NCBI GenBank assembly: GCA_023269675.1
Contig: JAHFSX010000006.1
Coordinates: forward strand, 1 to 64,000
Length of the DNA: 64,000 nt
Origin: Verrucomicrobiota bacterium
GTDB lineage: Bacteria; Verrucomicrobiota; Kiritimatiellia; RFP12; UBA1067
Reading direction: 5' to 3'
Shown here in pieces: positions 54,262-62,740 of the stretch. The notes below the pieces were generated by a model, which saw only the letters and a list, made by a program, of their open reading frames with translations, made no database searches and was not told where the DNA came from. Positions within the stretch are counted from its first letter, which is position 1. Each line of letters begins with the position of its first letter. The position numbers and the translations under genes were made by a program.

Positions 54262-54981
54262 CTATTCTTTGCGAGCGCTCGCTTCAGCGGCCAGCTGGGC
54301 AGATGTCAGGTGCTTTTCGCGGTCCTGCTGGCGCTCGTTCGAGGGGCGCGGTTGCGGTACCGGAGGGAGTGGCGGGCGGTCGGCGTCGGACAGATTTTGC
54401 AGGGCTGGCGGGAGCGGCCTGACCTTCCATCCTGAACGTTCGGCAGGCGGCAACGCTTCACATGTGACCACCTTCTGAATTCGGTCAGGCGTCTGGATGC
54501 CGGCTTTGACAAGCGCTTCGTATTGACTGAAGGTGATGGCATGCGGGACGGGTGTGCGGTAAGCGTTCAGCGTGTTTGTTTGGCCATCCGGCGTTGTGCA
54601 TGCGTATTTCTCAACATACTGTGCCCGCACAGAAACGGTTTTCCCCTCAGAAAACTGCCCCGCGTCGTCGACAAGAAGAATGACGGGCTCGATTTCCGAC
54701 GGGCTATATTCAAACTTGTCTTTCACGATTTTCATGAACAGCAGCTTATGCTTGTCAATTATTTGCACGATACTCCCAGTGATATACGTAGATACCGCGC
54801 CATACTCGTATGCCCGCTTAATTTTAAACATGGTGTTGTTGGTGTAACCATAACGGCCTTCAATGTAAGTCTCAAAGTAGGCGCGTGTGCCGGGGGCGTC
54901 ACCTTGGGCCATGGCCGTAAGGCCGCTGAAGAGCGAGCCTCCGAACATGAAAACAGCGAACACGGTTGATGCGATTTTCAT
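54262..54981 (-). CDS. Exported hypothetical protein
   Basis: 239 residues from ATG 54981 (AAAGG 6 bp upstream; the frame extends to 55047 without support). A signal peptide ends near AMAQGDAPG. The mature part has a beta-rich domain of about 140 residues, then a Pro-rich tail (RPLPPALQNLSDADRPPLPPVPQPRPSNERQQDREKHL) that is probably disordered or spans the envelope. No family is recognised. Confidence 0.65.
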   Translation of the reverse strand: MKIASTVFAVFMFGGSLFSGLTAMAQGDAPGTRAYFETYIEGRYGYTNNTMFKIKRAYEYGAVSTYITGSIVQIIDKHKLLFMKIVKDKFEYSPSEIEPVILLVDDAGQFSEGKTVSVRAQYVEKYACTTPDGQTNTLNAYRTPVPHAITFSQYEALVKAGIQTPDRIQKVVTCEALPPAERSGWKVRPLPPALQNLSDADRPPLPPVPQPRPSNERQQDREKHLTSAQLAAEASARKE

Positions 54982-55343
54982 GGGTGCCTTTCTGAACCTG
55001 ACACATATCAGGAAACCGTTTATCGTCAGCTGTTGCCGCTCTGCCATCCACTCGCTGCGACGCGTGTGTCGGTGAATGGAGGGTGCAGCCGCACTTTCAT
55101 TGAAAGTGCCTCACGCCGGTTAGGGGAGAAGGGGCCGTTGGGGGACCGGTACGCCCTCGCGGTCTTCAGTGGCGAGCAGGCGGAGAGCGTGCTTAGGCGT
55201 CAGCCGTTCCCGGCGACGTTCGTGCTCAGCGAGGAAAGCTGATAGGTAATCCTCCTCTACCCGCACCGTCCCGTTCCAGGTCTTCCTGGCGTCTCAACGG
55301 TGACGGACCTTTTCGCAATAATGATAAGAATCGGCGGAATTTC
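54982..55343. other. Gene-free spacer
   Basis: About 360 bp. It holds the short hairpin CACTTTCA-TTGAAAGTG near 55092-55108, but no gene. Confidence 0.35.
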
Positions 55344-55529
55344 TTAAGTCCGCATGAGCCTGCGCAGGATACCGATAATGTCATCGACCGATTTTCCCGT
55401 GCTCTCGGAAACGGCTCGGAGTGTGAGATACGTCTCGGTGCTCGCGCTTCTCTGCCTGACGAGTTCCTTATCCCCGGATTCAACGGTGCTAAGGTTTCCC
55501 TCACGATAGTTCCGCGTGTTGATTTTCAT
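55344..55529 (-). CDS. Small hypothetical protein
   Basis: 61 residues with GAGGAAG just upstream of the ATG at 55529. Charged, helical; the second half (TYLTLRAVSESTGKSVDDIIGILRRLM) could be a small DNA-binding or antitoxin-like helix pair. No family is certain. Confidence 0.5.
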   Translation of the reverse strand: MKINTRNYREGNLSTVESGDKELVRQRSASTETYLTLRAVSESTGKSVDDIIGILRRLMRT

Positions 55530-56072
55530 GATCTTCCTCTCTCTTTAACGGGACGAAGCCTGCGCCAACAGGGCGCGGTCACAAACGTTCCTGAAATAAA
55601 AAAAGCATATAATATGCCATGTAGACGCTGGAAAAGAATTGCCCGTCCTGCCGATTTATGTAAAAGCATTCCGCAGCAAAGTCCCTCTGATTTCATAGTC
55701 AGCGTCATCGCTCAAACGTGTTTACCACATGCCCCGATAGGCGATCGGTGTAACGCTGAAAGTCCAAGGGCAGGACTCGGAAAAACCGCCCGGATACGGG
55801 CAGGCCGCGTTGCGCACATCCCCGCTTTTCACATCCGGCGGCATGTTCAAAATGTACTGGCAATCCCATGGGGGGGGTGCTAAATTGAAACCCAGCAAAC
55901 GGGTGAGTGAGCCCCCCGGGCGTACAGCTCGCCCGCACCCTGTCCGCTTTTTGGGGCCGGGATTAGCCTGATTTTTCTTCAGGATTCCCGCCAGCCAAAC
56001 CATCCCGCCGTTCTTGGCATCCTGTCGCGGGAGTGCCTTTGGCAGGCTCCGCGTGCCGAATGCAGGACATCT
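55530..56072. other. Spacer upstream of the RecQ-like gene
   Basis: 543 bp without a supported gene; frames on both strands lack start context. It must contain the promoter of the RecQ-DprA pair, but no clear boxes were found. Confidence 0.35.
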
Positions 56073-58178
56073 ATGAGAACACGTGCACTCCGCTATCTCC
56101 GTCAAGCCCTCAAGCAGCCCTTGGCCGATTTCCGTCCCGGACAGTGGGACAGCATCCAGGCTATTTTGGAATGCAAACGGCTGCTGGTGGTGGAACGCAC
56201 CGGCTGGGGCAAGAGCATGGTCTACTTTCTGGCCGCCCGCCTGTTGCGGGACGGCGGCGCGGGCCCCTGCCTGCTGATCTCCCCGCTGCTTTCGCTCATG
56301 CGCAACCAGCTGGAGGCTGCCGGGCGTATCGGGGTCCGGGCGGAGACGATCAACAGCACCAACGCGGGCGATTGGGACCGGATCGAGCAGGAACTGCGCG
56401 AAAACCGGATCGACATCTTGCTCGTCTCGCCGGAACGGCTGGCCAGCGAGAAGTTCCGCGACGACGTCCTGTCCCACATCGCCGAGCGAGTGGGGCTGTT
56501 TGTCGTGGACGAGGCCCACTGCATCTCCGACTGGGGCCACGATTTCCGGCCTGACTACCGCAGGATTGTGCGCGTGCTCCAGGCGCTGCCCGCCAACATC
56601 CCCGTGCTGGCCACCACGGCCACCGCGAACGACCGCGTCGTGGGCGACGTGCTCTCGCAGCTGGGGAAGGACATCCGGCTGATACGGGGTCCGCTGGTGC
56701 GCGAAAGCCTGAAGCTGCAGAACATCACGATGGCCAGTCCGGCCGACCGCATGGCGTGGCTGGCGAGCGTCATCCCCTCCCTGCCCGGCAGCGGCATCGT
56801 CTATGCGTTGACGCAGCGGGATGCGGAACGCGTCGCAGAATGGCTGTGTCTAAACGGCATTCAGGCGAAGGCGTATCACGCCGGCGTCGGGGACGCTGAG
56901 GACGGGTCGCCGCAGCGCGCGGAACTCGAGCAGCAGCTGCTGAGGAACGACGTTAAAGTGTTGGTGGCGACCGTGGCACTGGGCATGGGATTCGACAAGC
57001 CCGACCTGGGTTTTGTCATCCACTTCCAGCGGCCGGCTTCGGTCGTGCACTACTACCAGCAGGTGGGCCGCGCCGGACGCGCGGTGGACGAGGCCTTCGG
57101 CATTCTCCTGCACGGCGAGGAGGACGATCCTATCGCGGACTTTTTTATCCGCAGCGCCTTCCCGCCGCAGGCCCACGTCGCGTCGATTCTCCAAGCACTG
57201 GACAGGGCCGACGGCGGACTGTCCGTGCGGGAGCTGGAGGCCAGACTCAACCTGAAGCATGCGCAGCTGGAGAAGGCGCTCAAATATCTTTCGGTCGAAT
57301 CACCGGCCCCGATCACCAAGATCGGCCCGAAATGGAACGTGACGGCGGCCGCGGAGAACTATCACGTCAACGCGGCGTATGTCGCCTCCATCACCGCCAT
57401 CCGCCGGCAGGAACAGGAGCAGATGCAGGCCTACATGGCGCACACGGGCTGCCTCATGGAGTTTCTGGCGCGGGCGCTGGACGATCCGCACGCCGGGCCT
57501 TGCGGCCAGTGCGCGGGCTGCCGGGGGACGCCGCTGCTGGACCCCGCCTGCGACCCCGACCTTGCCAACCGAGCCGCCGTTTTCCTGAAGCGCAGTTGCC
57601 AGCCAATGCCGCCCCGCAAGCTGTGGCCCAGCGGCGGCGCGTTGCCGACCTACGGGTTCACCGGCCGCATCGGCGCTGACCTCTGCGCGCAGCCGGGACG
57701 CGCCTTGTGCCTGTGGCGTGACGCCGGCTGGGGACGGATGGTCGCCGACGGCCGGCAGGCGGCCGGCCGCTTCCACGACGACCTGGTGACCGCCTGCACC
57801 GCTCTGATCCGGCAATGGCAGCCCACGCCCGCCCCAGAGTGGGTAGCCGGCATCCCCTCGTTGAACCTTCCCGAGTTGGTGCCCGACTTTTCCCGGCGGC
57901 TGGCCAAGGCGCTGGGGCTGCCATTCCATCCGTGCCTTCGGAAGGTGGTTGCCAACCCTTCGCAGAAGGAGATGCAAAACAGTTTCCAACAGGCGCGGAA
58001 TCTGGACGGCGTTTTCGCGGCGGACGAGGCCGCCGTGCCCGGCGGACCGTGTCTGCTGGTCGACGACATGACCGACTCCGGCTGGACGCTGACGGTGGCG
58101 GCGGCGCTTTTGCGGCAAGCGGGCTGCTCGGCGGTGTTTCCGCTCGCGCTGGCCGTGAACTCGCCGCGTATGGATTAA
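56073..58178 (+). CDS. RecQ-family helicase fused to a phosphoribosyltransferase domain
   Basis: 701 residues. The RecQ core has RTGWGKSMVYF (Walker A, 42-52), VVDEAHCISDWGHDFRPDYR, LATTATAN and HYYQQVGRAGRAVDE. A short zinc-binding piece (CGQCAGC) follows near 475. The last 150 residues form a PRTase-like domain with the PRPP loop CLLVDDMTDSGWTLT. This fusion differs from housekeeping RecQ, which ends with an HRDC domain. The DprA-like gene begins 10 bp downstream, so the two are co-transcribed and probably act together on single-stranded or incoming DNA. Confidence 0.88.
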   Translation: MRTRALRYLRQALKQPLADFRPGQWDSIQAILECKRLLVVERTGWGKSMVYFLAARLLRDGGAGPCLLISPLLSLMRNQLEAAGRIGVRAETINSTNAGDWDRIEQELRENRIDILLVSPERLASEKFRDDVLSHIAERVGLFVVDEAHCISDWGHDFRPDYRRIVRVLQALPANIPVLATTATANDRVVGDVLSQLGKDIRLIRGPLVRESLKLQNITMASPADRMAWLASVIPSLPGSGIVYALTQRDAERVAEWLCLNGIQAKAYHAGVGDAEDGSPQRAELEQQLLRNDVKVLVATVALGMGFDKPDLGFVIHFQRPASVVHYYQQVGRAGRAVDEAFGILLHGEEDDPIADFFIRSAFPPQAHVASILQALDRADGGLSVRELEARLNLKHAQLEKALKYLSVESPAPITKIGPKWNVTAAAENYHVNAAYVASITAIRRQEQEQMQAYMAHTGCLMEFLARALDDPHAGPCGQCAGCRGTPLLDPACDPDLANRAAVFLKRSCQPMPPRKLWPSGGALPTYGFTGRIGADLCAQPGRALCLWRDAGWGRMVADGRQAAGRFHDDLVTACTALIRQWQPTPAPEWVAGIPSLNLPELVPDFSRRLAKALGLPFHPCLRKVVANPSQKEMQNSFQQARNLDGVFAADEAAVPGGPCLLVDDMTDSGWTLTVAAALLRQAGCSAVFPLALAVNSPRMD

Positions 58179-58188
58179 TAGGGGTGCG

Positions 58189-59121
58189 ATGAACTTCATG
58201 AGCGAAGATGGGAAGGCGATTCTGTTGCTGTGCGGCCACTTGGGCGGCGCATCGGAATGTGAGCCCCTCGATCAGCGAGACTACAATCTGGTTGTCCAAT
58301 GGTTGCTGCGCCGGAAGCTGCGGCCGGCGGATCTGCTTTCGCCAGTGCATGTCCCCGCTTTATCCGATGAATCGGGCCTCCCGGAACAGCGTCTGACAGG
58401 CTTGCTGAAACGCGGAGTGAAACTGGGCTTTGCGGTGGAACAATGGAACCGGAGCGGCATCTGGGTGACCTGCCGCAGCGACCCCGATTACCCGGCCCGC
58501 TTGAGGGCGCATCTCAAGGATCAGGCGCCCCCGATCCTTTACGGGGCAGGCGCGCGGGCGCTGCTGCAAGGGGGCGGGCTGGCGATCGTCGGCTCGCGCA
58601 GCGTGGACGCCGAGGGCGAGTCCTTTGCGCGGGACGTGGCGGCCTGGTGTGCCAAAGGCGGCATGCAGATCGTATCCGGCGGCGCAAAGGGGGCGGATCA
58701 GACCGCGCTGGCGAGCGCGCTCGCGGCCAAGGGTGTGGCGGTCGGCGTTCTGGCCGACAACCTTCTGCGCAAAAGCGTTTCGCGGGATAACCGCCCGGCT
58801 TTGTCGGCGGGCAGGCTCGCTCTGATCTCGTCCTGTCATCCGGAGGCGGGATTCAGCGCAGGCTCGGCCTTGATGAGCACCAAACTCATTTACGCGTTGG
58901 CCGATTTCGCGCTGGTCGTCAGCGCGGAACACCAGAAGGGCGGCACGTGGGAAGGGGCGCAAGACGAACTGAGGAGGAAACCGGGGCGACCGGTCTTCGT
59001 GCGCCTCACCGGCGCCGTCCCTCAGGGGAACCAGATGCTGGTCGGGCTGGGGGCGGTCGGATTCCCGGCGGTCACCGGCTCGCAAGACCCGGCCACGCTG
59101 CTTCAACAGGCCGCAACCTGA
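58189..59121 (+). CDS. dprA: DNA-processing protein DprA-like (Smf)
   Basis: 310 residues. The Rossmann-type DprA core is clear: PPILYGAG, LAIVGSRSVDAEGESFARDVAAWCAKGGMQIVSGGAKGADQTA and GVLADNLLRKSVS, SCHPEAGFSAGSAL. DprA binds single-stranded DNA and loads RecA in natural transformation. The N-terminal 100 residues are not the usual SAM domain, and no C-terminal winged helix follows. Being directly downstream of RecQ-PRTase, this may be a specialised DprA homologue rather than the competence protein. Confidence 0.8.
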   Translation: MNFMSEDGKAILLLCGHLGGASECEPLDQRDYNLVVQWLLRRKLRPADLLSPVHVPALSDESGLPEQRLTGLLKRGVKLGFAVEQWNRSGIWVTCRSDPDYPARLRAHLKDQAPPILYGAGARALLQGGGLAIVGSRSVDAEGESFARDVAAWCAKGGMQIVSGGAKGADQTALASALAAKGVAVGVLADNLLRKSVSRDNRPALSAGRLALISSCHPEAGFSAGSALMSTKLIYALADFALVVSAEHQKGGTWEGAQDELRRKPGRPVFVRLTGAVPQGNQMLVGLGAVGFPAVTGSQDPATLLQQAAT

Positions 59122-59163
59122 TCACCTTGGGCATCACGGGCGGTGCGTGCTTTCGTTTGCCGC

Positions 59164-59589
59164 TCACCCGCCCGCCAGCATTTTTTGCGCCGCCTGCTTG
59201 CCCATGCCGCGCACCCCGGCGAAGGCCGCCATGGTCCGGTTTCGCATCATGATCCTGCCTTCGATTGACTCCCACTTCGAAATGGTCAAACTTGACACGC
59301 CGATCAACTGGGCCAGTTCGACCTGTGTCAACCCGAGCTTATTCCTGAGCTTGAGCACCATCGTTCCTGTCGGCCGGATATGCGGCGGCTTGCCTGCCTC
59401 GGCCTGCGGAGCGTTCGGCGCTACGGCGCGCCCCCCGGCGTCCTTCTGCGCGACACGCACAAGACGTTTCAGTTCGGCCATCTGGCGTTTGAGGTCCGCC
59501 ACGTCACGACGCAGAGCGGCCATGGGTTTGCGCGTGACACCCCATGCGCCCTTGGCGATCGCCTCTCCGAGTACGGTATTCAAGTTCAT
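59164..59589 (-). CDS. HTH transcriptional regulator (MNLNTVLG family), chromosomal copy
   Basis: 141 residues from ATG 59589, supported by a GGAGG-type site. About 65 percent identical by eye to the element's regulator at 5785-6207 along the whole length: same MNLNTVLG start, same coiled-coil LKRQMAELKRLV, same Cro/C1-type HTH (LRNKLGLTQVELAQLIGVSSLTISKWE) and same C-terminal AAFAGVRGMGKQAAQ. The extension to 59610 is not supported. It is convergent to dprA. Confidence 0.75.
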   Translation of the reverse strand: MNLNTVLGEAIAKGAWGVTRKPMAALRRDVADLKRQMAELKRLVRVAQKDAGGRAVAPNAPQAEAGKPPHIRPTGTMVLKLRNKLGLTQVELAQLIGVSSLTISKWESIEGRIMMRNRTMAAFAGVRGMGKQAAQKMLAGG

Positions 59590-59837
59590 GCTAGGCCTCC
59601 TCTGGTTCATCCTGTTGACGTCGACGGTCGATCGACTATTAATACTTTCATAATTTACGCCACGACCTAAACCTTGTCAAGCAGTCAAACGTCGCGGCTC
59701 AGCTCTGGCCTAGCGGTTCAAAGGGTCGTGCACGCTGTGGTCCCTTCTCCACCCCTTTCGAAATCATAAGCCGGTACGGCGTTGACAGCGCACGCCCAGG
59801 GGGCTAAGGTAACGGACTATTGGACATGGAGGATACG

Positions 59838-60542
59838 ATGACGATGGAACAGGAACAAGCGGACCGGCTGATCCGGGTGACGCTTTACACTGATGGCGGG
59901 TGCGAGCCGAATCCCGGCTGCGGCGGTTACGGGGCCGTCTTGATCTGCGGCGACCAGAGCAGGGAACTCTCGGGCGGGTTCAAGCTGACGACGAACAACC
60001 GGATGGAGATGTTCGCCGCCATCGCCGGACTGGAAGCGCTCGAGACCCCTTGCCACGTGACACTGTACAGCGACTCCCGCTACCTGGTCGACGCGATGAC
60101 GCTGGCCTGGGCCAAACGCTGGCGGGAGAACGGCTGGCGGCGCAACCGTAAGGAGCGCGCCGTCAACGTGGACTTATGGGAACGGCTGCTGGCCCTGTGC
60201 GAGAGGCACCGGGTCACGTTCGAGTGGGTCAAGGGCCATGCGGGACACGAGCAGAACGAGCGCTGCGACGTGCTGGCGATGCAGGCGTTGAAACAACCCG
60301 ACCTCCCCGCAGACGCGGGCTACGAGACGCGTGCCCAAGAACCGGATATCGTCAAGATGGAGCGTGAGGGACAGCCGTGCCACACATGTTCAACCCCCGT
60401 GGTCAGAAAAGTGCCGCGCGGCAAGCTCAAACCCGATCAGACCTTCTATTTCGCCTACTATTTCGAATGCCCGTCCTGCAAGGCCATGTACATGGTGGAT
60501 GAGGCCAAGCGGGCCGTCGAGGCGGCGCCGACGCTGTTCTGA
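59838..60542 (+). CDS. rnhA: Ribonuclease HI with C-terminal zinc ribbon
   Basis: 234 residues from ATG 59838, chosen because GGAGG lies 5 bp upstream. Cleaves RNA in RNA-DNA hybrids. Catalytic residues are in place: Asp19 (YTDGGCEPNPG), Glu57 (NNRMEMFAA), Asp79 (YSDSRYLVD), His134 (WVKGHAGH) and Asp144 (ERCDVLA). It is longer than E. coli RNase HI by about 75 residues; the addition carries two Cys pairs (CHTC and CPSC) that suit a zinc ribbon. No operon partner is apparent. Confidence 0.9.
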   Translation: MTMEQEQADRLIRVTLYTDGGCEPNPGCGGYGAVLICGDQSRELSGGFKLTTNNRMEMFAAIAGLEALETPCHVTLYSDSRYLVDAMTLAWAKRWRENGWRRNRKERAVNVDLWERLLALCERHRVTFEWVKGHAGHEQNERCDVLAMQALKQPDLPADAGYETRAQEPDIVKMEREGQPCHTCSTPVVRKVPRGKLKPDQTFYFAYYFECPSCKAMYMVDEAKRAVEAAPTLF

Positions 60543-60655
60543 TGAACCCTCGAAGCGGCCGCCTACCTGCGCCCGCACGAAAAGCGGAAAAGCGATGAGA
60601 CCTCAAATAAGCCGGACTCGTTGACTTTGCCCCATAAACGCGAAATGTAAGCCGT

Positions 60656-62572
60656 TCACCAGGCGTCGGTGCGGAAGGGCACGGCGGGCAGGTCCGCCCG
60701 GTTGTAAAGATTGCAGAGTGCGTTGTCGCCCCAGCCGTAACGCACGGCCACGGGTTCTTGGACCTCGGGCGCCGAGACGACCACGGTCTCCTTGTCCAGC
60801 CACGCCTGCGCCCACACGAAACGGCGGTCCGCACCGGCCACGGCAAACCCCGCCGGCCCCGAGCCGAGCGACTTCAGCCCGTCGGCGTGATCGAAAGAGA
60901 GGCGGATGCGGTTCCCCTCGGTCTGCATGGAACGGTAGGTCGGCCCCTCGCAGGGCACATCGAACCTATAGCTGTTGGCCAGGGCCACCGCCGCCAGCCG
61001 CTCGGCCACCTCCCGTTTGTTCGGTGGGTGGATGTCTTGGATCTCCCCGCGGTCGATGGCAACGGCCAACCCGCTGTTGGGCACCGTGCGCGCCACGCGC
61101 GCCTGGATCTCCCGCGTCACGGCCCAACTGGACTTTCCAGGGAGCGCCGGCAACGGACCGAAGCCCGCGAGCTGCACCAGATAAAAAGGGAAGTCCCCCT
61201 GCCCGAAGGTCGCCCGCCAGTCCCGGATCAGGGCGGTCAGCTCTTGCTCATAGGCGGTCTGTCCGGCATTGCCTTCGCCCTGATACCAGAGCACGCCCTT
61301 GATCGCGAAGGGCGCCAGCGGCGCGACCATGCCGTGGTAGAGTCCGCCCGGAACCCAGATGCGGTCGTACTGCCGGCCCCGGCCGGTGAGCTTGCCCGCC
61401 GGGGTGCTGGCCCGGCACTTCCACAGGCCTGCCAGCGACAGGGAGTCGTCGGCCCCCATCCCCTTCCCGAGTGTCATCTCTCCCGGGGTGCCGACAAAGC
61501 CCCGGCTGCCCAGCACGCGCACGGCGATCACGTTGGCTCCAGCTTTGACGACACCGGCCGGCACGCGGCAGAGATGCGCCCGCCGGTAGCCGTCCTCACC
61601 GCCCACGAACGTGCCGTTCACCCAAACGGCCGACTGGTTTTCGACCGGCCCCAGATTCAGCCGGAGGTCGCTTCCCGCCCAGTCGGCGGGCACGCTCACC
61701 GTGCGGCGGAACCAGACCAGTCCGGCGAACCCGGGCAACGCGGACTTGCTCCAATCCTGCGGCAGCGCGATCTCCGTCCAGTCACGGTCATCGAAGGCCG
61801 GCGACCGCCAGGCATCGCTCTGCGCATAGGCCGGATCGCTCGCCTTCGCCCATGCGGTCAGCTGCTGTTCGTAATACGCCAGAGGGTCGAGGGCCGTCCC
61901 GTACTCAGGCTCCTGGCGCAGGCTCGCCAGCTTGCTCCACGACTGGATGGAGGTGTTGCCCTGCGCGCATTCGATCATGCCGACCGGCACGCCGGTCTGC
62001 TGATGCACCTTGCGCCCGAACATCCAGGCGATGGCGGAGAATCCCACGGTGGTGAAGGGCTTTTTCTTGTTCAGGAGCACGTCGCTGGAGGCCGCCGACC
62101 AACTGCCGGAAACCGTCGCCTCCGGCGCGAAACTGCTGGCCGGCTTGACCCAATAGAGGCGGACACCCTCGACGGGCGCGCCGGGCAGTTCGTTCCACCA
62201 CTGGTTCACCCCGTCGATGCCCATGTCCATGTTGGACTGGCCCGAGCAGATCCACACATCGCCGAAAAGGACGTTTTTCAGGGTCACGCGCTGCGGCCCG
62301 GCGACGGTGATGACGTGCGGGCCGCCTGCGGGGCGCGGGCCGATTTTCACCAGCCAGCGGCCCTCCGCGTCTGCGAGGGCGGTGACGGTCTGCCCCTCCA
62401 GGGTCACGGCGACCTGCGCGCCGGGCGCGGTCCATCCCCAGACCGGGCAAGGCACATCCCGCTGCAGGATCATGTTGTCGGTGAACAGCCCGTGCAGAAA
62501 GGGCTTGGCCGGTTCGGCACAGGCGGCGGCAGCGGCCCATGCCAGCAAGAGAGCGGTGCGAAATCGCCACAT
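60656..62572 (-). CDS. Sialate O-acetylesterase (SGNH hydrolase)
   Basis: 638 residues. A signal peptide (MWRFRTALLLAWAAAAACA) predicts export. The catalytic Ser is in CSGQSNMDM near residue 110, GVLWYQGEGNA near 440 is a second conserved block, and DIHPPNK near 530 supplies the Asp-His pair. A jelly-roll beta domain is inserted between (about 245-360, DWTEIALPQDWSKSALPGFAGLVWFRRTVSVP). It removes O-acetyl groups from sialic acid or plant polysaccharide sugars. The ATG 62572 has GGAG upstream; a 25-residue extension is not supported. Confidence 0.88.
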   Translation of the reverse strand: MWRFRTALLLAWAAAAACAEPAKPFLHGLFTDNMILQRDVPCPVWGWTAPGAQVAVTLEGQTVTALADAEGRWLVKIGPRPAGGPHVITVAGPQRVTLKNVLFGDVWICSGQSNMDMGIDGVNQWWNELPGAPVEGVRLYWVKPASSFAPEATVSGSWSAASSDVLLNKKKPFTTVGFSAIAWMFGRKVHQQTGVPVGMIECAQGNTSIQSWSKLASLRQEPEYGTALDPLAYYEQQLTAWAKASDPAYAQSDAWRSPAFDDRDWTEIALPQDWSKSALPGFAGLVWFRRTVSVPADWAGSDLRLNLGPVENQSAVWVNGTFVGGEDGYRRAHLCRVPAGVVKAGANVIAVRVLGSRGFVGTPGEMTLGKGMGADDSLSLAGLWKCRASTPAGKLTGRGRQYDRIWVPGGLYHGMVAPLAPFAIKGVLWYQGEGNAGQTAYEQELTALIRDWRATFGQGDFPFYLVQLAGFGPLPALPGKSSWAVTREIQARVARTVPNSGLAVAIDRGEIQDIHPPNKREVAERLAAVALANSYRFDVPCEGPTYRSMQTEGNRIRLSFDHADGLKSLGSGPAGFAVAGADRRFVWAQAWLDKETVVVSAPEVQEPVAVRYGWGDNALCNLYNRADLPAVPFRTDAW

Positions 62573-62621
62573 GAAAAGTGCTCCTTGTTTTGGACTAAAA
62601 TGTCTCTGCCCGTCAACAGGT

Positions 62622-62707
62622 GGCCCGCACGTAGGCGGGCCCTCCAACGCGAGAATGGCCGTTTCGAATCACCTCGCGCTGGAGGGACGACCTCCGTGTC
62701 GTCCTTG
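62622..62707. repeat. Cluster of three hairpins between two genes
   Basis: GGCCCGC/GCGGGCC (62622-62641), then CCCTCCAACGCGAG (62640-62653) facing CTCGCGCTGGAGGG (62673-62686) with a single mismatch, then GGACGAC/GTCGTCC (about 62685-62704). It lies after the end of the truncated gene and probably acts as terminator or as a dispersed repeat. Confidence 0.5.
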
Positions 62708-62740
62708 TGATTCAGGCCAAATACTTATCGGCGATCGGGC

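Noticed and set aside
55614-55883. Short plus-strand frame before the RecQ-like gene
   Set aside because: No ribosome site or recognisable sequence; it is within a spacer with stop-poor GC-rich DNA.
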